DNA of 64,000 bases from Acidobacteriota bacterium (GCA_003225075.1 QIAP01000039.1:1-64000); one strand, 5' to 3'. Shown: positions 8,223-18,194, counted from the stretch's first letter. Translations and numbers: made by a program. Notes: generated by a model from the letters alone, not told the origin.

Positions 8223-9641
8223 AAAAACTCATCGCTTCTGCCGCCCGCCGACAGCTTCTTGAAGCGCGAATGGGGCTACGACACGGCTCATTTTTTGGCA
8301 CCCGATCATGACCTCGGCTTTCCAGAGGGCAATCCCTCATCCACTGCAAACATGGATATCGCAGCCCTGGTGGTTGCCTGCCATCAGCGCGGCATTCGGT
8401 TCTTTGTGGATATGGTGATGGCGTTCGGCCGTGTCGAGCCCTATCAGACCATTGATTTCGACAACTTTTGCATTGAAGACGCGAAGGACCACCCCGACGA
8501 TCCCGACGCCTTGACCTCTGGCCGGAGCGCCGGTCATCAGGATATCCGAGATGGTTTCGGCAGCACTCTGTTCCGTTATACGCGTCAATTGCGCACGCCT
8601 GCGTATGGCCCCATTTCGGGCGAGAACATTCTAACGGTGCCGGCGCGACAGCATATGTTTTCGTATCTGACCCGCTGGATGCGGGACATCCGAATTGACG
8701 GTATACGGATTGACAGCGTCGAGAACGTCGCCAACTGGGACTTCCTCCGCGATTTCAAGAATCGTGCGCGCGAAATTTGGAAAGAGCGCTGGGCAGCTCA
8801 GGGACTGGGCGATGGTGTCGATGCGCGTTTTCTCGTCGTAGGGGAAGAACTGTCGGAACCGATGGCTTTGCTGACGCAGGCGCGGCTCGACGGATTATGG
8901 AACGACAAGTTCCGAGCACTAATCCGGGCAGCATTAATTGGTTTGACGGAGGACGGATTGAGCTTCGAGGAAACCGTGCGGAGGGCGATTGATTGTCGCG
9001 CACTTTCATTCAGCGATGGCAGTCAGGCGATCAATTACTTGACCTCGCATGACGTCGAGGGGTTCCGCAAGGAGCGGTTATTCAATTTCTTCAGCACTTC
9101 GGGCGTCAACGATATCGAACGGAGGGTGAAGCTGGCATTTGCATGCCTCCTGACTGCTGTCGGTATCCCCATGATTCTGGCAGGCGAAGAGTTCGCGGAC
9201 CAACATGACCGTTTCAACAGCCAAGGCGACGTTACACAGGATGGCGGCAAGCAGGTAGATCCCGTGGACTTCAGCCGCCTGCGGGATGACTGGAGACGGC
9301 GGATTTTTGAGTATGTGGCACGACTGGTGAAGGCCCGGACTGAGCTGCCGGCGTTGTCAGTGAACGATACCAACTTCATTCACACCGATTTCAATGATGG
9401 GAGGCGCGTGCTGGTTTGGCAGCGCGGCAACAATGTTCAGATGCCAGTGGTCGTGGTCGCGAATTTTTCTGATTTCGTAAGTGATGGCGGCCTTGCCGGC
9501 GAATACCGTGTACCGAACTGGCCGTCAACACCACCAGGACGACAGTGGCGCGAAGTCACGCAAGAACGAATCGTCACACCCGAAGTTGTGGGCCGCGAGC
9601 CGCTGTTCGCGTGGGAAGCTAAGGTGTACACCTTGGTCTGA
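8223..9641 (+). pseudogene. GH13 (alpha-amylase family) glycosidase, 5'-truncated
   Basis: The open frame (TTG start possible at 8259) encodes a GH13 barrel beginning only at its second strand: LLPPADSF then KREWGYDTAHFLAPDHDLG. Catalytic elements present are RIDGIRIDSVENV (nucleophile Asp), VVGEELSEP (acid/base Glu) and YLTSHDVEGFR (transition-state Asp). The C-terminal beta domain ends MPVVVVANFSDF...WEAKVYTLV. Missing are the N-terminal beta-sandwich and first barrel strand. Region I reads FVDMVMAFGR instead of the usual D-V-x-N-H, so a conserved His is absent. In-frame homology continues upstream of the TTG to a TAA at 8220, which supports truncation rather than a short natural protein. 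Confidence 0.7.
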
Positions 9642-9741
9642 GATGTAGAAAGAGTACTTCGATTCTAAACGGCCAGCGCAGGCGTACGATGTCGAATCGC
9701 TTTACCACGACCGAGGCTGGTAGTGGAGGGACGCGGACTCT

Positions 9742-11139
9742 TTAGTTCTGTTTTGGCGCGCCAATGAAAGCAGGATGGCGAGTGTGCCACCCTGTGGCCT
9801 GTTCGTAGGCATATGCCAGTTGCAAGACCAAATCTTCCCGCCAGTGTGGTCCGATGATTTGCAGTCCGATGGGCAGGCCCTTAGCAGTGAAGCCGCAGGG
9901 AATCGAAATCGCCGGCACACCCCATACGTTGACCGATCGGGTGTTGCGCAGCATGAGAATTTCGCACGGGCGGAGTAGATCAGGATTTTCCTTCAGGTCG
10001 GCAATGACGGGCGGCGGGGTTGGAATAGTTGGAGTGACGAGAAGATCGACGCTATCGAACACTGACATGATGGCCCGGCGCGCCTCATCCAGTTCCCGGC
10101 GCCGATGGATGTAATCAGCGGCGCTTACGTTGGCGCCGGCGCGTATGCGGCGCAGGGTCTCGGGCTGGTAGAGTTCCGGGGCTTGGGCAACGGACTTGGC
10201 GTGATAGGCGTAGGATTCAGCGGTTTGTACGGTGCGATCGGTGGCGACGGGGAAAGTTATTTCACGCACACCCGCCGAGAGTTTAGTAATCACCGCTAAC
10301 GCCTCGTCGATAGCCGCGGAGATTTCCTGGTCCAGGTCGTCAAAGAAAAATGAGCGAGGTATGCCCACCCGCAAAGCCCCTGGTGTTTCTTGGAGAGCCG
10401 CAACGTAGTCGCTGGTTGGCACTTCCGCACTGCTGATTTCGTTGCGATCGCAACCGGCGATTGCCTGTAACACGATCGCGGCATCGGCGACGGTTGTGGT
10501 GATGGGGCCAACGTGATCAAGCGACCACGACAGCGGGATTACCCCGCGCGTGCTGATGCGGCCGTAAGTCGGCTTGAGGCCCACTACTCCGCAGCAAGCG
10601 GCGGGCAGGCGAACGGAACCGGCGGTGTCAGTGCCGATGGCGCCGTAGCCAAGGCCGGCTGCGACGGCGGCCGCCGAGCCTCCTGAGGATCCCCCTGTGA
10701 TATGCGCCAGATTCCAGGGATTGTGCACCTCGCCAAAATCACTCACGATAGAGCTGCCACCGTAAGCGAATTCATGCAGGTTTTGTTTGCCGATCAGTAC
10801 TGCGCCAGCTTTCTTCAGGCGGAGGACAATTTCGGCATCTTCCGCCGGAACGCGGTCTTTAAACAGCGCGCTCGCCGCAGTAGTGCGTACACCGACGGTA
10901 TCAATTAAATCTTTCAATGCAATTGGGATTCCGTGCAGCGGGCCTCGCCATCCCCCCCGCTTGATTTCTTCCTCAGCGCGGCGGGCATCAGCGAGAGCTG
11001 ATTCCGTAGTGACCGTGATGAACGCGTTAAGTATTGGATTTAACTCTTCTACTCTCGCCAGGCACCCGCGGGTGAGTTCCACAGGAGAGATCGACCTTCG
11101 ACGGATCAAGTCGCTGAGTTCGAGAATCGTGCCGGGCAA
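9742..11139 (-). CDS. Amidase (amidase-signature/GatA-like family)
   Basis: This 465-aa amidase-signature enzyme contains the catalytic Lys in GIPIALKDLID (about residue 75). The Gly/Ser-rich signature GGSSGGSAAAVAAG holds the cis-Ser, and TDTAGSVRLPAACCGVVGLK holds the nucleophile Ser. The C-terminus ends NVWGVPAISIPCGF...GLPIGLQIIGPHWRED. Family members hydrolyse amides, or act as GatA when gatB and gatC are present; neither is adjacent, so a stand-alone amidase is more likely. The frame is open further upstream, but the TTG at 11139 is chosen because AGAGGA lies six bases before it and the protein then begins LPGTILELSDLIRR. It is divergent from the aldehyde dehydrogenase gene. Confidence 0.85.
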   Translation of the reverse strand: MPGTILELSDLIRRRSISPVELTRGCLARVEELNPILNAFITVTTESALADARRAEEEIKRGGWRGPLHGIPIALKDLIDTVGVRTTAASALFKDRVPAEDAEIVLRLKKAGAVLIGKQNLHEFAYGGSSIVSDFGEVHNPWNLAHITGGSSGGSAAAVAAGLGYGAIGTDTAGSVRLPAACCGVVGLKPTYGRISTRGVIPLSWSLDHVGPITTTVADAAIVLQAIAGCDRNEISSAEVPTSDYVAALQETPGALRVGIPRSFFFDDLDQEISAAIDEALAVITKLSAGVREITFPVATDRTVQTAESYAYHAKSVAQAPELYQPETLRRIRAGANVSAADYIHRRRELDEARRAIMSVFDSVDLLVTPTIPTPPPVIADLKENPDLLRPCEILMLRNTRSVNVWGVPAISIPCGFTAKGLPIGLQIIGPHWREDLVLQLAYAYEQATGWHTRHPAFIGAPKQN

Positions 11140-11185
11140 TTTTTGTCCTCTTTTTTTTATGCGAAGTATTATCACCGAACTGCAA

Positions 11186-11197
11186 GCAAGCGCTTGC
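11186..11197. promoter_or_regulatory. 12-bp palindromic operator candidate between divergent genes
   Basis: GCAAGCGCTTGC is a perfect palindrome in the 110-bp gap between the amidase and aldehyde dehydrogenase starts. It lies about ten bases upstream of a TATAAT (11207-11212) that faces the dehydrogenase. It could bind a dimeric regulator controlling both genes. No adjacent regulator gene is present. Confidence 0.4.
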
Positions 11198-11206
11198 CCC
11201 ACGGCC

Positions 11207-11212
11207 TATAAT
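11207..11212 (+). promoter_or_regulatory. Predicted -10 element of the aldehyde dehydrogenase gene
   Basis: TATAAT lies 38 bases upstream of the ATG at 11250. No good -35 hexamer is visible at the ideal distance, where the palindrome GCAAGCGCTTGC lies instead. That arrangement suggests regulated transcription. Confidence 0.4.
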
Positions 11213-11249
11213 TCTTTTGTAAACCTCTCGTAGTGGAGACGACAAGCAC

Positions 11250-12695
11250 ATGGCCGAGATGACAATGACGCCGGTGGCGACGCATGGTTTCCTTGTAGAT
11301 GGCCGTTGGCTTGAAGAGGGCGATCTCGTCGAAGTGCGGTCTCCGTACGATGGCGCTGTGGTCGGCCGGGTATTTCAGGGTACGAAGCGGCACGCGGAAT
11401 TGGCGATTGCGGCGGCGGTCAAAGCATTCGGAACCACCCGGCGCCTCCCGGCATTCGAGCGCCAGCGCGTATTACGGCGGGTTGTTGAAGGAATCGCAAA
11501 ACGAAAAGAAGAATTCGCACGCACTATGGCCCAGGAAGCCGGAAAGCCTATCAGGGCGGCGCGGACGGAGGTGGAACGCGCCATTTTTACGTTTACAGTG
11601 GCGGCCGAGGAGAGCACACGGATTTATGGCGAGTATTTGCCACTTGACTGGCAGGAGTATACGGCGGGGCGGTGGGGCATCGTGCGGCGATTCCCTCTGG
11701 GTCCGATTGCCGGCATCACCCCGTTCAATTTTCCTTTAAACCTGGTTGCACATAAAGTAGCGCCGGCGATCGCTGCTGGTTGCTCGATCGTGTTGAAGCC
11801 GGCGCCGCAGACGCCACTTTCTGCGTTACTTCTTGCTGAAACAATTCAGGAGGCGGGATGGCCCGACGGCGCGCTGAATGTGCTGCCGCTTTCGAATGAC
11901 GATGCGGGCTTGCTGGTGACCGATGACCGACTGAAAATGATTAGTTTTACCGGAAGCGCAGCGGTGGGCTGGGAAATCAAGAAGCGCGCCGGCAAGAAGA
12001 AAGTGATATTGGAACTGGGCGGAAATGCCGGCGTTATAGTGCACGGCGACACGGATCTCGGGTATGCCGCCGAGCGCTGTGTCGCTGGAGGATTCGCTTA
12101 TGCCGGACAGACATGCATCTCCGTGCAGCGGATTTTGGTGGAGCATTCGGTCTATGGCAAATTCACCGACCTCCTGCTGGCGGGCGTGAAGAAGTTGAAG
12201 ACGGGCGACCCGCTGGAGGATTCGACCGATTTAGGTCCGCTCATTCGTGAAAGCGACGCAGTCCGAGCCACTGACTGGATACAGGAAGCCGTGCGCGGGG
12301 GCGCCCGATTGTTGTGCGGCGGGCACCGCAAAGGTCCGGTGCTTGCGCCCACCGTACTGACAGGTACGAAACCGGAGATGAGGGTGAACTGCCAGGAAAT
12401 CTTTGCTCCGGTAGTAACCGTCGAGCCCTACGACGATTTTGAGCTGGCACTGCGCCAGCTCAATAATTCGCCGTATGGGTTGCAAGCTGGAATTTTCACT
12501 CGCGATGCCAAATTGTTGTTTCACTCTTACGAGGAGCTTGAGGTAGGTGCGGTTGTTGCCGGTGACGTGCCCTCGTTTCGAATCGATCATATGCCTTACG
12601 GCGGTATTAAAGATTCCGGAGTCGGCCGGGAAGGACTGCGCTACGCGATTGAAGAAATGACCGAGCCGAAGCTTCTCGTAATGAACCCGCGGTAG
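11250..12695 (+). CDS. NAD(P)-dependent aldehyde dehydrogenase
   Basis: This 481-aa ALDH-superfamily enzyme has the nucleotide-binding segment GPIAGITPFNFP (Asn160), the general-base Glu256 in LELGGNAG and the nucleophile Cys289 in AYAGQTCISVQR. It also has the FTGSAAVG loop and the C-terminal PYGGIKDSGVGREG. The order of motifs and the length are normal. It would oxidise an aldehyde to the acid. The divergent amidase and shared operator-like palindrome suggest a common degradative role, but the substrate is unknown. The subgroup with RRFPLGPIAGITPFNFPLN resembles non-phosphorylating glyceraldehyde-3-phosphate or lactaldehyde dehydrogenases. Confidence 0.92.
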   Translation: MAEMTMTPVATHGFLVDGRWLEEGDLVEVRSPYDGAVVGRVFQGTKRHAELAIAAAVKAFGTTRRLPAFERQRVLRRVVEGIAKRKEEFARTMAQEAGKPIRAARTEVERAIFTFTVAAEESTRIYGEYLPLDWQEYTAGRWGIVRRFPLGPIAGITPFNFPLNLVAHKVAPAIAAGCSIVLKPAPQTPLSALLLAETIQEAGWPDGALNVLPLSNDDAGLLVTDDRLKMISFTGSAAVGWEIKKRAGKKKVILELGGNAGVIVHGDTDLGYAAERCVAGGFAYAGQTCISVQRILVEHSVYGKFTDLLLAGVKKLKTGDPLEDSTDLGPLIRESDAVRATDWIQEAVRGGARLLCGGHRKGPVLAPTVLTGTKPEMRVNCQEIFAPVVTVEPYDDFELALRQLNNSPYGLQAGIFTRDAKLLFHSYEELEVGAVVAGDVPSFRIDHMPYGGIKDSGVGREGLRYAIEEMTEPKLLVMNPR

Positions 12696-13022
12696 GGACC
12701 GGATTCTGACTTCGCTCCCAGGCTTAACCCTCTCTGATTCTTTGTACAAAACATCTCATCGATTGCCCAGTTTGCCTGAATGCGTCATTTTCCAGCAGAA
12801 GTCCCTGGTTAATTGGAACTGAGTTCCGGAAAGCGTCAGAGGAATTTGTTTTCAAAAATAAATACTGTGTAAGGTCAATGGAGATGCGTCGGCCAGAGTT
12901 ATGAACTGTTATAATCCTTGGTTTCCGCGCACGTCGTCACCGCAATCTGTGACGCTTGGGCCCCAGCAACGCTGCATGAACCGGGATTGATTTAAGAAAT
13001 CAGCCCACTGCACTGGACGTCG
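12696..13022. other. Intergenic region upstream of the respiratory operon
   Basis: These 327 non-coding bases contain an AT-rich stretch (TTTTCAAAAATAAATACTG near 12850-12868) and the extended -10 promoter annotated separately. No ORF or structured RNA is recognised. The predicted leader of the operon is roughly 100 nt. Confidence 0.4.
12907..12915 (+). promoter_or_regulatory. Extended -10 promoter of the act-cox operon
   Basis: TGTTATAAT matches an extended -10 (TG-N-TATAAT), 108 bases upstream of the actA start. The -35 region is poor (CGTCGG at 12887-12892), as is common for extended -10 promoters. It is the only clear promoter-like sequence ahead of the twelve-gene operon. Confidence 0.45.
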
Positions 13023-13718
13023 ATGCAGATCTTTCATCGCAGTACGAACACAATCTCCCGGGCCACAATCTTTGGCGCCGTATTCGTTATAGCTGCATTG
13101 TTCTGGGCGATGGCTGAAATCCAGCGTTCCCCTTACGTCACCTACGAGGGTGTGGTGAAGCCCCAACCTGTGGCATTCAGCCATCAACACCACGTTACCG
13201 GCCTGGGAATTGATTGCCGCTACTGCCACACCTCGGTCGAGGACTCAAACTTCGCAGGCATCCCTCCTACCAAGACTTGCATGAACTGCCATGCCCAGAT
13301 CTGGACCAACGCGGCGTTGTTGGAACCGGTGCGCGAAAGCTATCGCACCGATAAATCATTGCAGTGGACCCGGGTGAACCAGCTCCCCGATTACGTATAT
13401 TTCGATCACAGTATTCATATCAACAAAGGCGTTGGATGCAATACCTGTCATGGGCAGGTGGATCGAATGCCCCTGATGTACCAGTATGCGTCGCTGCAAA
13501 TGGAGTGGTGCCTCAACTGTCACCGCGCGCCGGAAAAACATCTGCGGCCACGGGATCAGGTTTTCAACATGGAGTACCAGCAACCGGTGGCGGGTAACCC
13601 AGCGCTAGTAGATGGACAAAGCTTTACCGACCAGGATTCTCTCGGGCTTTTTCTGGTCAAAAAATACAAGCTGCGCACGGAGCGCGATATTACCAGTTGC
13701 TCAACTTGTCATCGGTAA
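13023..13718 (+). CDS. actA: Alternative complex III subunit ActA, pentahaem cytochrome c
   Basis: This 231-aa protein has an N-terminal membrane anchor (ATIFGAVFVIAALFWAMA, residues 14-31) and five CxxCH haem c sites: CRYCH, CMNCH, CNTCH, CLNCH and CSTCH. Additional His residues (FSHQHH, YFDHSIHINKG) serve as distal ligands, as in class III/c7-type cytochromes. This composition, directly ahead of an iron-sulfur/molybdopterin-like subunit and NrfD subunits, identifies ActA of alternative complex III. That complex oxidises menaquinol or ubiquinol on the periplasmic side. It is the first gene of the operon. Confidence 0.9.
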   Translation: MQIFHRSTNTISRATIFGAVFVIAALFWAMAEIQRSPYVTYEGVVKPQPVAFSHQHHVTGLGIDCRYCHTSVEDSNFAGIPPTKTCMNCHAQIWTNAALLEPVRESYRTDKSLQWTRVNQLPDYVYFDHSIHINKGVGCNTCHGQVDRMPLMYQYASLQMEWCLNCHRAPEKHLRPRDQVFNMEYQQPVAGNPALVDGQSFTDQDSLGLFLVKKYKLRTERDITSCSTCHR

Positions 13719-13784
13719 GCGGTTTTCACGCAACTGCGCTCGGCCGGGGAGAATAAGCAACATCGTAAATCTTGCGTAATTGAT

Positions 13785-16700
13785 ATGGACGAACAGAACC
13801 GAGAACGACGCGCCGAGGTCGTCTGTCCCAGCAAGCTGGGCTTGCGAGCCGTCAAGGCCGCTATCGAACAGACTCAGGGTCCGGAATATTGGCGGAGTCT
13901 CGAAGAACTGGCGGGTAGCCCGGATTTCCAGGAGATGATGCACCGCGAATTTCGAAGAGGTGCTTCGGAGTGGCTGGATTCCGTTTCCCGGCGCGGATTT
14001 CTAAAGTTGATGAGCGCGTCACTCGCGCTGGCGGGAATGAGCGGCTGCACCAAGATGCCGCTCGAGCCCATCGTTCCCTACGTGAAGCAACCGGAAGACG
14101 TGGTACCCGGGCGTCCGAAGTTTTACGCGACGGCATTTACGCTGAGCGGGTATGCCAGCCCAGTGCTGGTCGAAAGTCATTTGGGGCGGCCGACGAAGAT
14201 TGAAGGAAATCCGGAACACCCCGCCAGCCTGGGCGGCACCGATGTTTTCACACAGGCATCTCTACTCGGACTTTACGATCCGGATCGATCGCAAACTCTC
14301 ACTTATCTTGGGGACGTGCGTTCATGGAGCGCCCTCGTGGAAGCCATCCACGGACCCATGAACGTGCAGAAAACGCTGCAAGGGGCTGGACTACGAATCC
14401 TTACGCAGACCGTGTCCTCGCCCACACTTGCAGATCAGATTCGCGGGCTGCTGAAGATTTATCCGCAAGCCAAGTGGCATGTGTATGAGCCGGTGAACCG
14501 TGACAATGCGCTGGCTGGTGCACAGATGGCATTCGGCCAGCCAATAGAAACTCAGTACAAGCTGGAGAACGCGGACGTCATCGTTTCGCTGGACGCCGAC
14601 TTCCTATACGCGGGTTTTCCTGGTTTCACCAGGTACGCGCGTGAATATGCCAAGCACCGTAATCCCGACGGCAATATGAACCGGTTGTACGTCGTCGAAA
14701 GTACCCCTTCGTCAACAGGTGTGAAGGCGGACCATCGGTTGCCAATGCGGGCCATCGATATCGATGGATTCGCGCGAGCATTGGCTTCGGCAGTAGGAAC
14801 GAATGGCGTGAACGCGGGAAATTCAGTGGCGAGCGTTGAGCAAGGCAAGTTCATAACTGCAATCGCGCGGGATTTGCAAGGTCATCGGGGAGCCAGCGTC
14901 GTGATAGTCGGCGAACATCAGCCAGCCTCGGTGCACGCCCTGGCGCACGCGATGAACCAGGCGCTCGGCAACGTCGGACGTACAGTGCTGTACACCGATC
15001 AAGTCGATGCCAATCCGGTGAATCAGACGGATTCATTGCGTGAACTGGTGCAGGACATGAAGTCCGGTAAGGTGGACTTGCTGGTCATGCTGGGCGGCAA
15101 CCCTGCTTACGATACCAGCGCTGATTTCGGTTTCGCCGATGCCCTAAAAAACAACAACGTCCCTCTTCGTATCCATCTCGGTCTATATCAGAACGAGACG
15201 GCGGAACTCTGCCACTGGCACGTTAACCAGACGCATTATCTAGAAGCTTGGGGTGACACGCGGGCCTACGACGGCACCGTCAGCGTTGTTCAGCCGCTCA
15301 TCGAGCCATTCTACGGTGGCAAGAGCGCTTGCGAGATGGTCGCATTTCTGGCCGGGCAGTCCGAGGTCAGAGGGCATGATCTGGTGCAGGCATATTGGAA
15401 GAAGCAGTACCCGGGCGCGGACTTCGATCTCTTCTGGCGGCAATCACTTCATGACGGCTGGATCGCTGGCACGACGTACACGCCGAAGCAAGTCACACCA
15501 AAGGCGCCTAACTTGCCGCTCGCGAATAAGCCCGACGACAGCATCGAGATCAATTTCCGGCGTGATCCTTCCATTTATGACGGGCGGTTCTCCAACAACG
15601 GCTGGCTACAGGAACTTCCCAAGCCGCTTACCAAGATGACCTGGGACAACCCTGTGCTAATCGGTCCATCAATGGCAGACCGTCTTCATCTGAAATCGGA
15701 AGATGTCGTCAGGCTCGACCTTGATGGCAGAAAGATCGAAGCTCCAGTGTGGATCCAGGCAGGTCATCCGGACAATTCCGTGACCGTCTTTTTGGGCTAC
15801 GGGCGTAGGCGCGCAGGACGTGCGGGGACCGGCGCGGGATTCAATATGTACTCGCTGCGCACCAGTTCCATGCCGTGGTTTGCCACCGGAGTAAAGATCA
15901 CGCCGACGGGCGGAACTTACAAGCTTGCCACCACGCAAGGCGAGCAGACGATGGACACGCCGGTGGGATCGCGTCCACTAGTGCGTGAGGCCTCGCTGGA
16001 TGAATACAAGCAGCATCCTCATTTCGCCACCGAAGAGGAGCCAGTCGCGAAGTTAAGTTTGTTCCCTGGGTTTGATTACAAGAGCGAGCCATACGCGTGG
16101 GGCATGGCGATCGATTTGAATTCTTGCGTCGGATGCAACAACTGCATCGTCGCCTGCCAGTCCGAGAACAACATTCCAGTCGTCGGCAAGGAGCAGGTGA
16201 TGAGGGGCCGGCATATGCACTGGCTGCGCGTCGATGCCTACTACCAGGGCGATCGGGCGAATCCGCGAGCATTCTTTCAGCCGGTACCCTGCATGCAATG
16301 CGAGAACGCGCCGTGTGAGCTGGTTTGTCCGGTCGGTGCCACCGTGCACAGCACCGAGGGCTTGAACGACATGGTTTACAACCGCTGCGTGGGCACGCGG
16401 TACTGCTCGAATAACTGTCCTTACAAGGTGCGGCGCTTTAACTTCCTGCTCTTCCAGGATTGGGAAACGCCGCAATACAAGATGATGCGTAATCCCGACG
16501 TGACGGTGCGAAGCCGCGGCGTCATGGAGAAGTGTACTTATTGTATCCAGCGCATCAATCAGCGCCGCATAGACGCGGAACGGGCAGAGCAACAGATACG
16601 GGACGGCGAATTGCAAACCGCGTGCCAGCAGTCTTGCCCGGCCGAGGCGATTATCTTCGGCAATATCAATGATCCGAACAGCCGGGTCGCTAAGCAGAAG

Positions 16701-16817
16701 TCTCAAACGCTCAATTATTCGTTGCTCGACGATCTCAATACACGGCCGCGGACGACTTATCTGGCGGAAGTCCGCAATCCCAATGCCGAACTGAAGACTT
16801 CAGTGGAGCGCAGCTAG
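13785..16817 (+). CDS. actB: Alternative complex III subunit ActB, Tat-exported Fe-S/molybdopterin-like protein
   Basis: This 1010-aa protein has a twin-arginine motif SRRGFLKLM (Arg69-Arg70), placed unusually far inside after a cytoplasmic lead, followed by a hydrophobic stretch and Cys88. Residues about 100-720 are homologous to molybdopterin oxidoreductases, but ActB proteins carry no Mo cofactor. The last third is a four-cluster ferredoxin module: CVGCNNCIVAC, CMQCENAPCELVC, CVGTRYCSNNCP and CTYC with CQQSCPAEA. The B1 and B2 parts are fused, as is usual for ACIII. It conducts electrons from the quinol site to the haem subunits. It lies between actA and actC. Confidence 0.92.
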   Translation: MDEQNRERRAEVVCPSKLGLRAVKAAIEQTQGPEYWRSLEELAGSPDFQEMMHREFRRGASEWLDSVSRRGFLKLMSASLALAGMSGCTKMPLEPIVPYVKQPEDVVPGRPKFYATAFTLSGYASPVLVESHLGRPTKIEGNPEHPASLGGTDVFTQASLLGLYDPDRSQTLTYLGDVRSWSALVEAIHGPMNVQKTLQGAGLRILTQTVSSPTLADQIRGLLKIYPQAKWHVYEPVNRDNALAGAQMAFGQPIETQYKLENADVIVSLDADFLYAGFPGFTRYAREYAKHRNPDGNMNRLYVVESTPSSTGVKADHRLPMRAIDIDGFARALASAVGTNGVNAGNSVASVEQGKFITAIARDLQGHRGASVVIVGEHQPASVHALAHAMNQALGNVGRTVLYTDQVDANPVNQTDSLRELVQDMKSGKVDLLVMLGGNPAYDTSADFGFADALKNNNVPLRIHLGLYQNETAELCHWHVNQTHYLEAWGDTRAYDGTVSVVQPLIEPFYGGKSACEMVAFLAGQSEVRGHDLVQAYWKKQYPGADFDLFWRQSLHDGWIAGTTYTPKQVTPKAPNLPLANKPDDSIEINFRRDPSIYDGRFSNNGWLQELPKPLTKMTWDNPVLIGPSMADRLHLKSEDVVRLDLDGRKIEAPVWIQAGHPDNSVTVFLGYGRRRAGRAGTGAGFNMYSLRTSSMPWFATGVKITPTGGTYKLATTQGEQTMDTPVGSRPLVREASLDEYKQHPHFATEEEPVAKLSLFPGFDYKSEPYAWGMAIDLNSCVGCNNCIVACQSENNIPVVGKEQVMRGRHMHWLRVDAYYQGDRANPRAFFQPVPCMQCENAPCELVCPVGATVHSTEGLNDMVYNRCVGTRYCSNNCPYKVRRFNFLLFQDWETPQYKMMRNPDVTVRSRGVMEKCTYCIQRINQRRIDAERAEQQIRDGELQTACQQSCPAEAIIFGNINDPNSRVAKQKSQTLNYSLLDDLNTRPRTTYLAEVRNPNAELKTSVERS

Positions 16818-16820
16818 AGT

Positions 16821-18194
16821 ATGGACGATCGAACCGATGACGTGACCGTGGGCAGCGCCCCCGTGATTGAACCCGGGTATACCTTTGCCACGGTCACTGA
16901 CAAGATCAGCGCGATCGTGCTTACCCGTCCCACATCCGTGGCATGGCTCTTCGGTTTTGGCGTTGCATTCCTCCTCACGATGATGATGCTGTATGCCATC
17001 GGCTATTTATTCGTGCGGGGAGTGGGAATTTGGGGCGTGAATATTCCTGTTGGGTGGGGCTTCGCCATCGTCAACTTCGTCTGGTGGATTGGAATCGGTC
17101 ACGCCGGCACTCTGATTTCTGCAATTCTCTTGCTTCTGCGGCAATCGTGGCGTAACTCGATTAATCGCTTCGCAGAGGCGATGACATTGTTTGCCGTGGC
17201 CTGTGCCGGCCTGTTCCCGGTGCTTCATTTGGGCCGCCCGTGGCTCGGTTATTGGCTTTTTCCCTATCCCAACACCATGAAGTACTGGCCGCAATTCCGC
17301 AGTCCGCTGGTGTGGGACGTATTCGCGGTGTCCACCTACTTCACAATTTCCCTGATGTTCTGGTTTATCGGATTGATTCCAGATCTAGCCACGCTACGCG
17401 ATCGCTCTGGCAATCGCGCGGCGCAGATCATCTATGGAATTTTGGCCATGGGCTGGCGGGGATCGGCCCGTCATTGGGCTCGTTATGAGACCGCCTACTT
17501 GCTGCTCGCCGGCCTGGCTACGCCCCTGGTGCTGTCGGTACATACGGTAGTGAGTTTTGATTTTGCCATCAGCATGGTGCCGGGATGGCACACTACGATC
17601 TTCCCGCCATATTTCGTTGCTGGAGCGATTTACTCAGGCTTCGCCATGGTGTTGGTGCTGGCCATTCCGATTCGGAAGTTCTATGGGTTGGAAGACTTCA
17701 TCACCGAACGCCATTTGCAGAACTCAGCCAAGGTAATGCTCGCAACCGGACTGATTGTCGCTTACGGATATGGAATCGAAGCCTTCATGGGCTGGTACAG
17801 CGGTAATCGTTACGATACGTTTTTATTGTGGAACCGTCTGCACGGGCCGTACCACTTCTGGTACTGGATGCTGCTGGTTTGCAATATCGGCATTCCCCAG
17901 GTTCTGTGGATTCGCAACCTGCGAAGCAGCCCTGTATGGCTATTTCTAATCTCGTTAGACATTCTCGTTGGCATGTGGCTGGAGCGCTTCGTCATCGTGG
18001 TAGTAAGTCTGCACCGCGACTTCTTGAATTCTTCCTGGGGTATGTACTATCCGACACGCTGGGACTGGATGACTTACATCGGAACCATTGGAATGTTTCT
18101 TGCATTGATGTTCCTGTTCCTGCGCATCCTGCCCGCGATTTCAATTTTCGAAATGCGCACACTGCTGCCCCAGGCTGAGGTGAAGCCGGAATGA
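16821..18194 (+). CDS. actC: Alternative complex III subunit ActC, NrfD/PsrC-like quinol-binding membrane protein
   Basis: This 457-aa protein has about ten hydrophobic helices and NrfD/PsrC family motifs: WGVNIPVGWGFAIVNFVWWIGIGHAGTLIS, SVHTVVSFDFA and WHTTIFPPYFVAGAIYSG. ActC is the main quinol-oxidising membrane subunit of alternative complex III. It begins three bases after actB. Its TGA overlaps the ATG of actD by four bases (18191-18194), which indicates coupled translation. Confidence 0.92.
   Translation: MDDRTDDVTVGSAPVIEPGYTFATVTDKISAIVLTRPTSVAWLFGFGVAFLLTMMMLYAIGYLFVRGVGIWGVNIPVGWGFAIVNFVWWIGIGHAGTLISAILLLLRQSWRNSINRFAEAMTLFAVACAGLFPVLHLGRPWLGYWLFPYPNTMKYWPQFRSPLVWDVFAVSTYFTISLMFWFIGLIPDLATLRDRSGNRAAQIIYGILAMGWRGSARHWARYETAYLLLAGLATPLVLSVHTVVSFDFAISMVPGWHTTIFPPYFVAGAIYSGFAMVLVLAIPIRKFYGLEDFITERHLQNSAKVMLATGLIVAYGYGIEAFMGWYSGNRYDTFLLWNRLHGPYHFWYWMLLVCNIGIPQVLWIRNLRSSPVWLFLISLDILVGMWLERFVIVVVSLHRDFLNSSWGMYYPTRWDWMTYIGTIGMFLALMFLFLRILPAISIFEMRTLLPQAEVKPE

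Noticed and set aside
11140-11202. 21-residue extension of the amidase
   Set aside because: AGAGGA six bases before TTG 11139 and the normal family start favour the shorter form; the extension covers the divergent promoter region.
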